A stretch of 7,182 nucleotides of DNA from Alphaproteobacteria bacterium. GTDB taxonomy: Bacteria > Pseudomonadota > Alphaproteobacteria > Micavibrionales > Micavibrionaceae. The translations under genes were made by a program, and so were the position numbers. The stretch spans positions 1-7,182 of the forward strand of contig JALZUF010000162.1 of NCBI GenBank assembly GCA_023301785.1, given 5' to 3'. Position 1 is the stretch's first letter. Each line of letters starts with the position of its first letter. Shown here piece by piece: positions 6,734 through 7,182 of the stretch. The notes beneath the pieces are model-generated. The model ran no database searches. It saw nothing but the letters and a program-made list of their open reading frames with translations, and had not been told where the DNA came from.

Positions 6734-7182
6734 ATGAGTATTACTGTTCCAACTGCATCTATCCTTACAAACGCACAAAAATTGATTCAAACACCAAGTG
6801 AAGTTGGGGTTGATCCAAAGGACGTTTTTGCTTTGCAACGGGGTATTTTGGAAGATATGGGCTTAAAAACCAACATTCTTAAAGTTGGAAAAAAGCAAGT
6901 TGCTTTAACGGCATTGGTTGAAGGGCATAATGATGGTCCTAAATGGTGTCTTAATGCTTGTATTGATACTGCGTCAGTTGACCAAAAAAATTGGAGTAGA
7001 TCGCCGCATTCTGGGGTTGTCGATGGCGGCAGACTTTGGGGGCGTGGTGCGGCAGACTCAAAAACGGGTGTTGCGATCTTATCTCATGTGGCTGCGGCAC
7101 TTAACAAACGTACAAAGCGTATGAACGGTAGTTTATTGCTTGCTTTTGATGCCTATGAACACGATGGATCTTTTCGTGGGAT
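6734..7182 (+). CDS. M20-family metallohydrolase (ArgE/DapE/CPG2-like), N-terminal part, with altered metal-site residues
   Basis: Members of this family are cytoplasmic or exported amidohydrolases and peptidases with a two-zinc active site; the substrate cannot be told here. The frame is open from 6734 to the right edge, 149 codons of a family usually near 370-480 residues. The family pattern is clear. Residues 73-80 (LNACIDTA) fall where LxGHxDTV is usual, GGRLWGRGAADSK (98-110) matches the GRGAxDMK block with bridging Asp D108, and FDAYEHDGS (138-146) falls where FTxDEExGS is usual. Two normal metal ligands are replaced: the His of HxD is C76, and the second Glu of the EE pair is H143. The catalytic-base Glu is retained as E142, as is D78. 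No signal peptide is evident. The C-terminal ligands lie outside the window. It could be an active enzyme with a remodelled metal site or a non-catalytic homologue. Confidence 0.85.
   Translation, partial: MSITVPTASILTNAQKLIQTPSEVGVDPKDVFALQRGILEDMGLKTNILKVGKKQVALTALVEGHNDGPKWCLNACIDTASVDQKNWSRSPHSGVVDGGRLWGRGAADSKTGVAILSHVAAALNKRTKRMNGSLLLAFDAYEHDGSFRG

Noticed and set aside
6982..6995. Run of seven A residues in the M20 gene as a possible frameshift site
   Set aside because: The same reading frame carries family motifs on both sides of the run (LNACIDTA before, GRLWGRGAADSK after), so no frame change is needed.
1..7182. A new multi-gene defence, mobile or biosynthetic system
   Set aside because: All five genes belong to recognisable housekeeping or metabolic families with ordinary spacing; no repeats, toxin-antitoxin pairs, reverse transcriptase, nuclease or phage genes were seen.

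Overview
The window reads as an ordinary chromosomal segment of an alphaproteobacterium with moderately low GC. The lineage is inferred from three things: the electron-transfer-flavoprotein:ubiquinone oxidoreductase (ETF-QO), a family 4 uracil-DNA glycosylase with the alphaproteobacterial-style N-terminus (WYIDNGVDEA near residues 25-34), and a GH23 lytic transglycosylase with a Pro-rich IPLPPRKP segment after its membrane anchor. The spacers are strongly AT-rich. I saw no insertion sequence, phage gene, CRISPR array, tRNA or rRNA.

Layout, left to right. Positions 1-836 (minus strand) hold the N-terminal half of the ETF-QO gene, cut by the left edge. A 96-base divergent spacer follows, in which candidate promoters for the two directions overlap. 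On the plus strand come a family 4-type uracil-DNA glycosylase (933-1796), then a membrane-anchored soluble-type lytic transglycosylase (1858-3843) only 61 bases further on and probably co-transcribed. A 132-base spacer with a weak hairpin and a possible promoter leads to a complete alanyl-tRNA synthetase, alaS (3976-6633). A 100-base AT-rich spacer with an inverted repeat and a candidate promoter then leads to the first 149 codons of an M20-family metallohydrolase (6734 to the right edge). No gene-free stretch exceeds 300 bases.

The genes are mostly unrelated housekeeping functions: respiratory electron entry from acyl-CoA and amino-acid dehydrogenases, uracil removal from DNA, peptidoglycan remodelling, tRNA-Ala charging, and amide or peptide-type hydrolysis. 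I found no evidence for a new multi-gene system. The most interesting observations are at residue level. The M20 protein has Cys and His where the family normally has its metal-binding His and second Glu. The uracil-DNA glycosylase lacks all four cysteines that normally hold the 4Fe-4S cluster and has Asp in place of a conserved Gly in motif 1. The transglycosylase carries a strongly basic linker inside its helical region.
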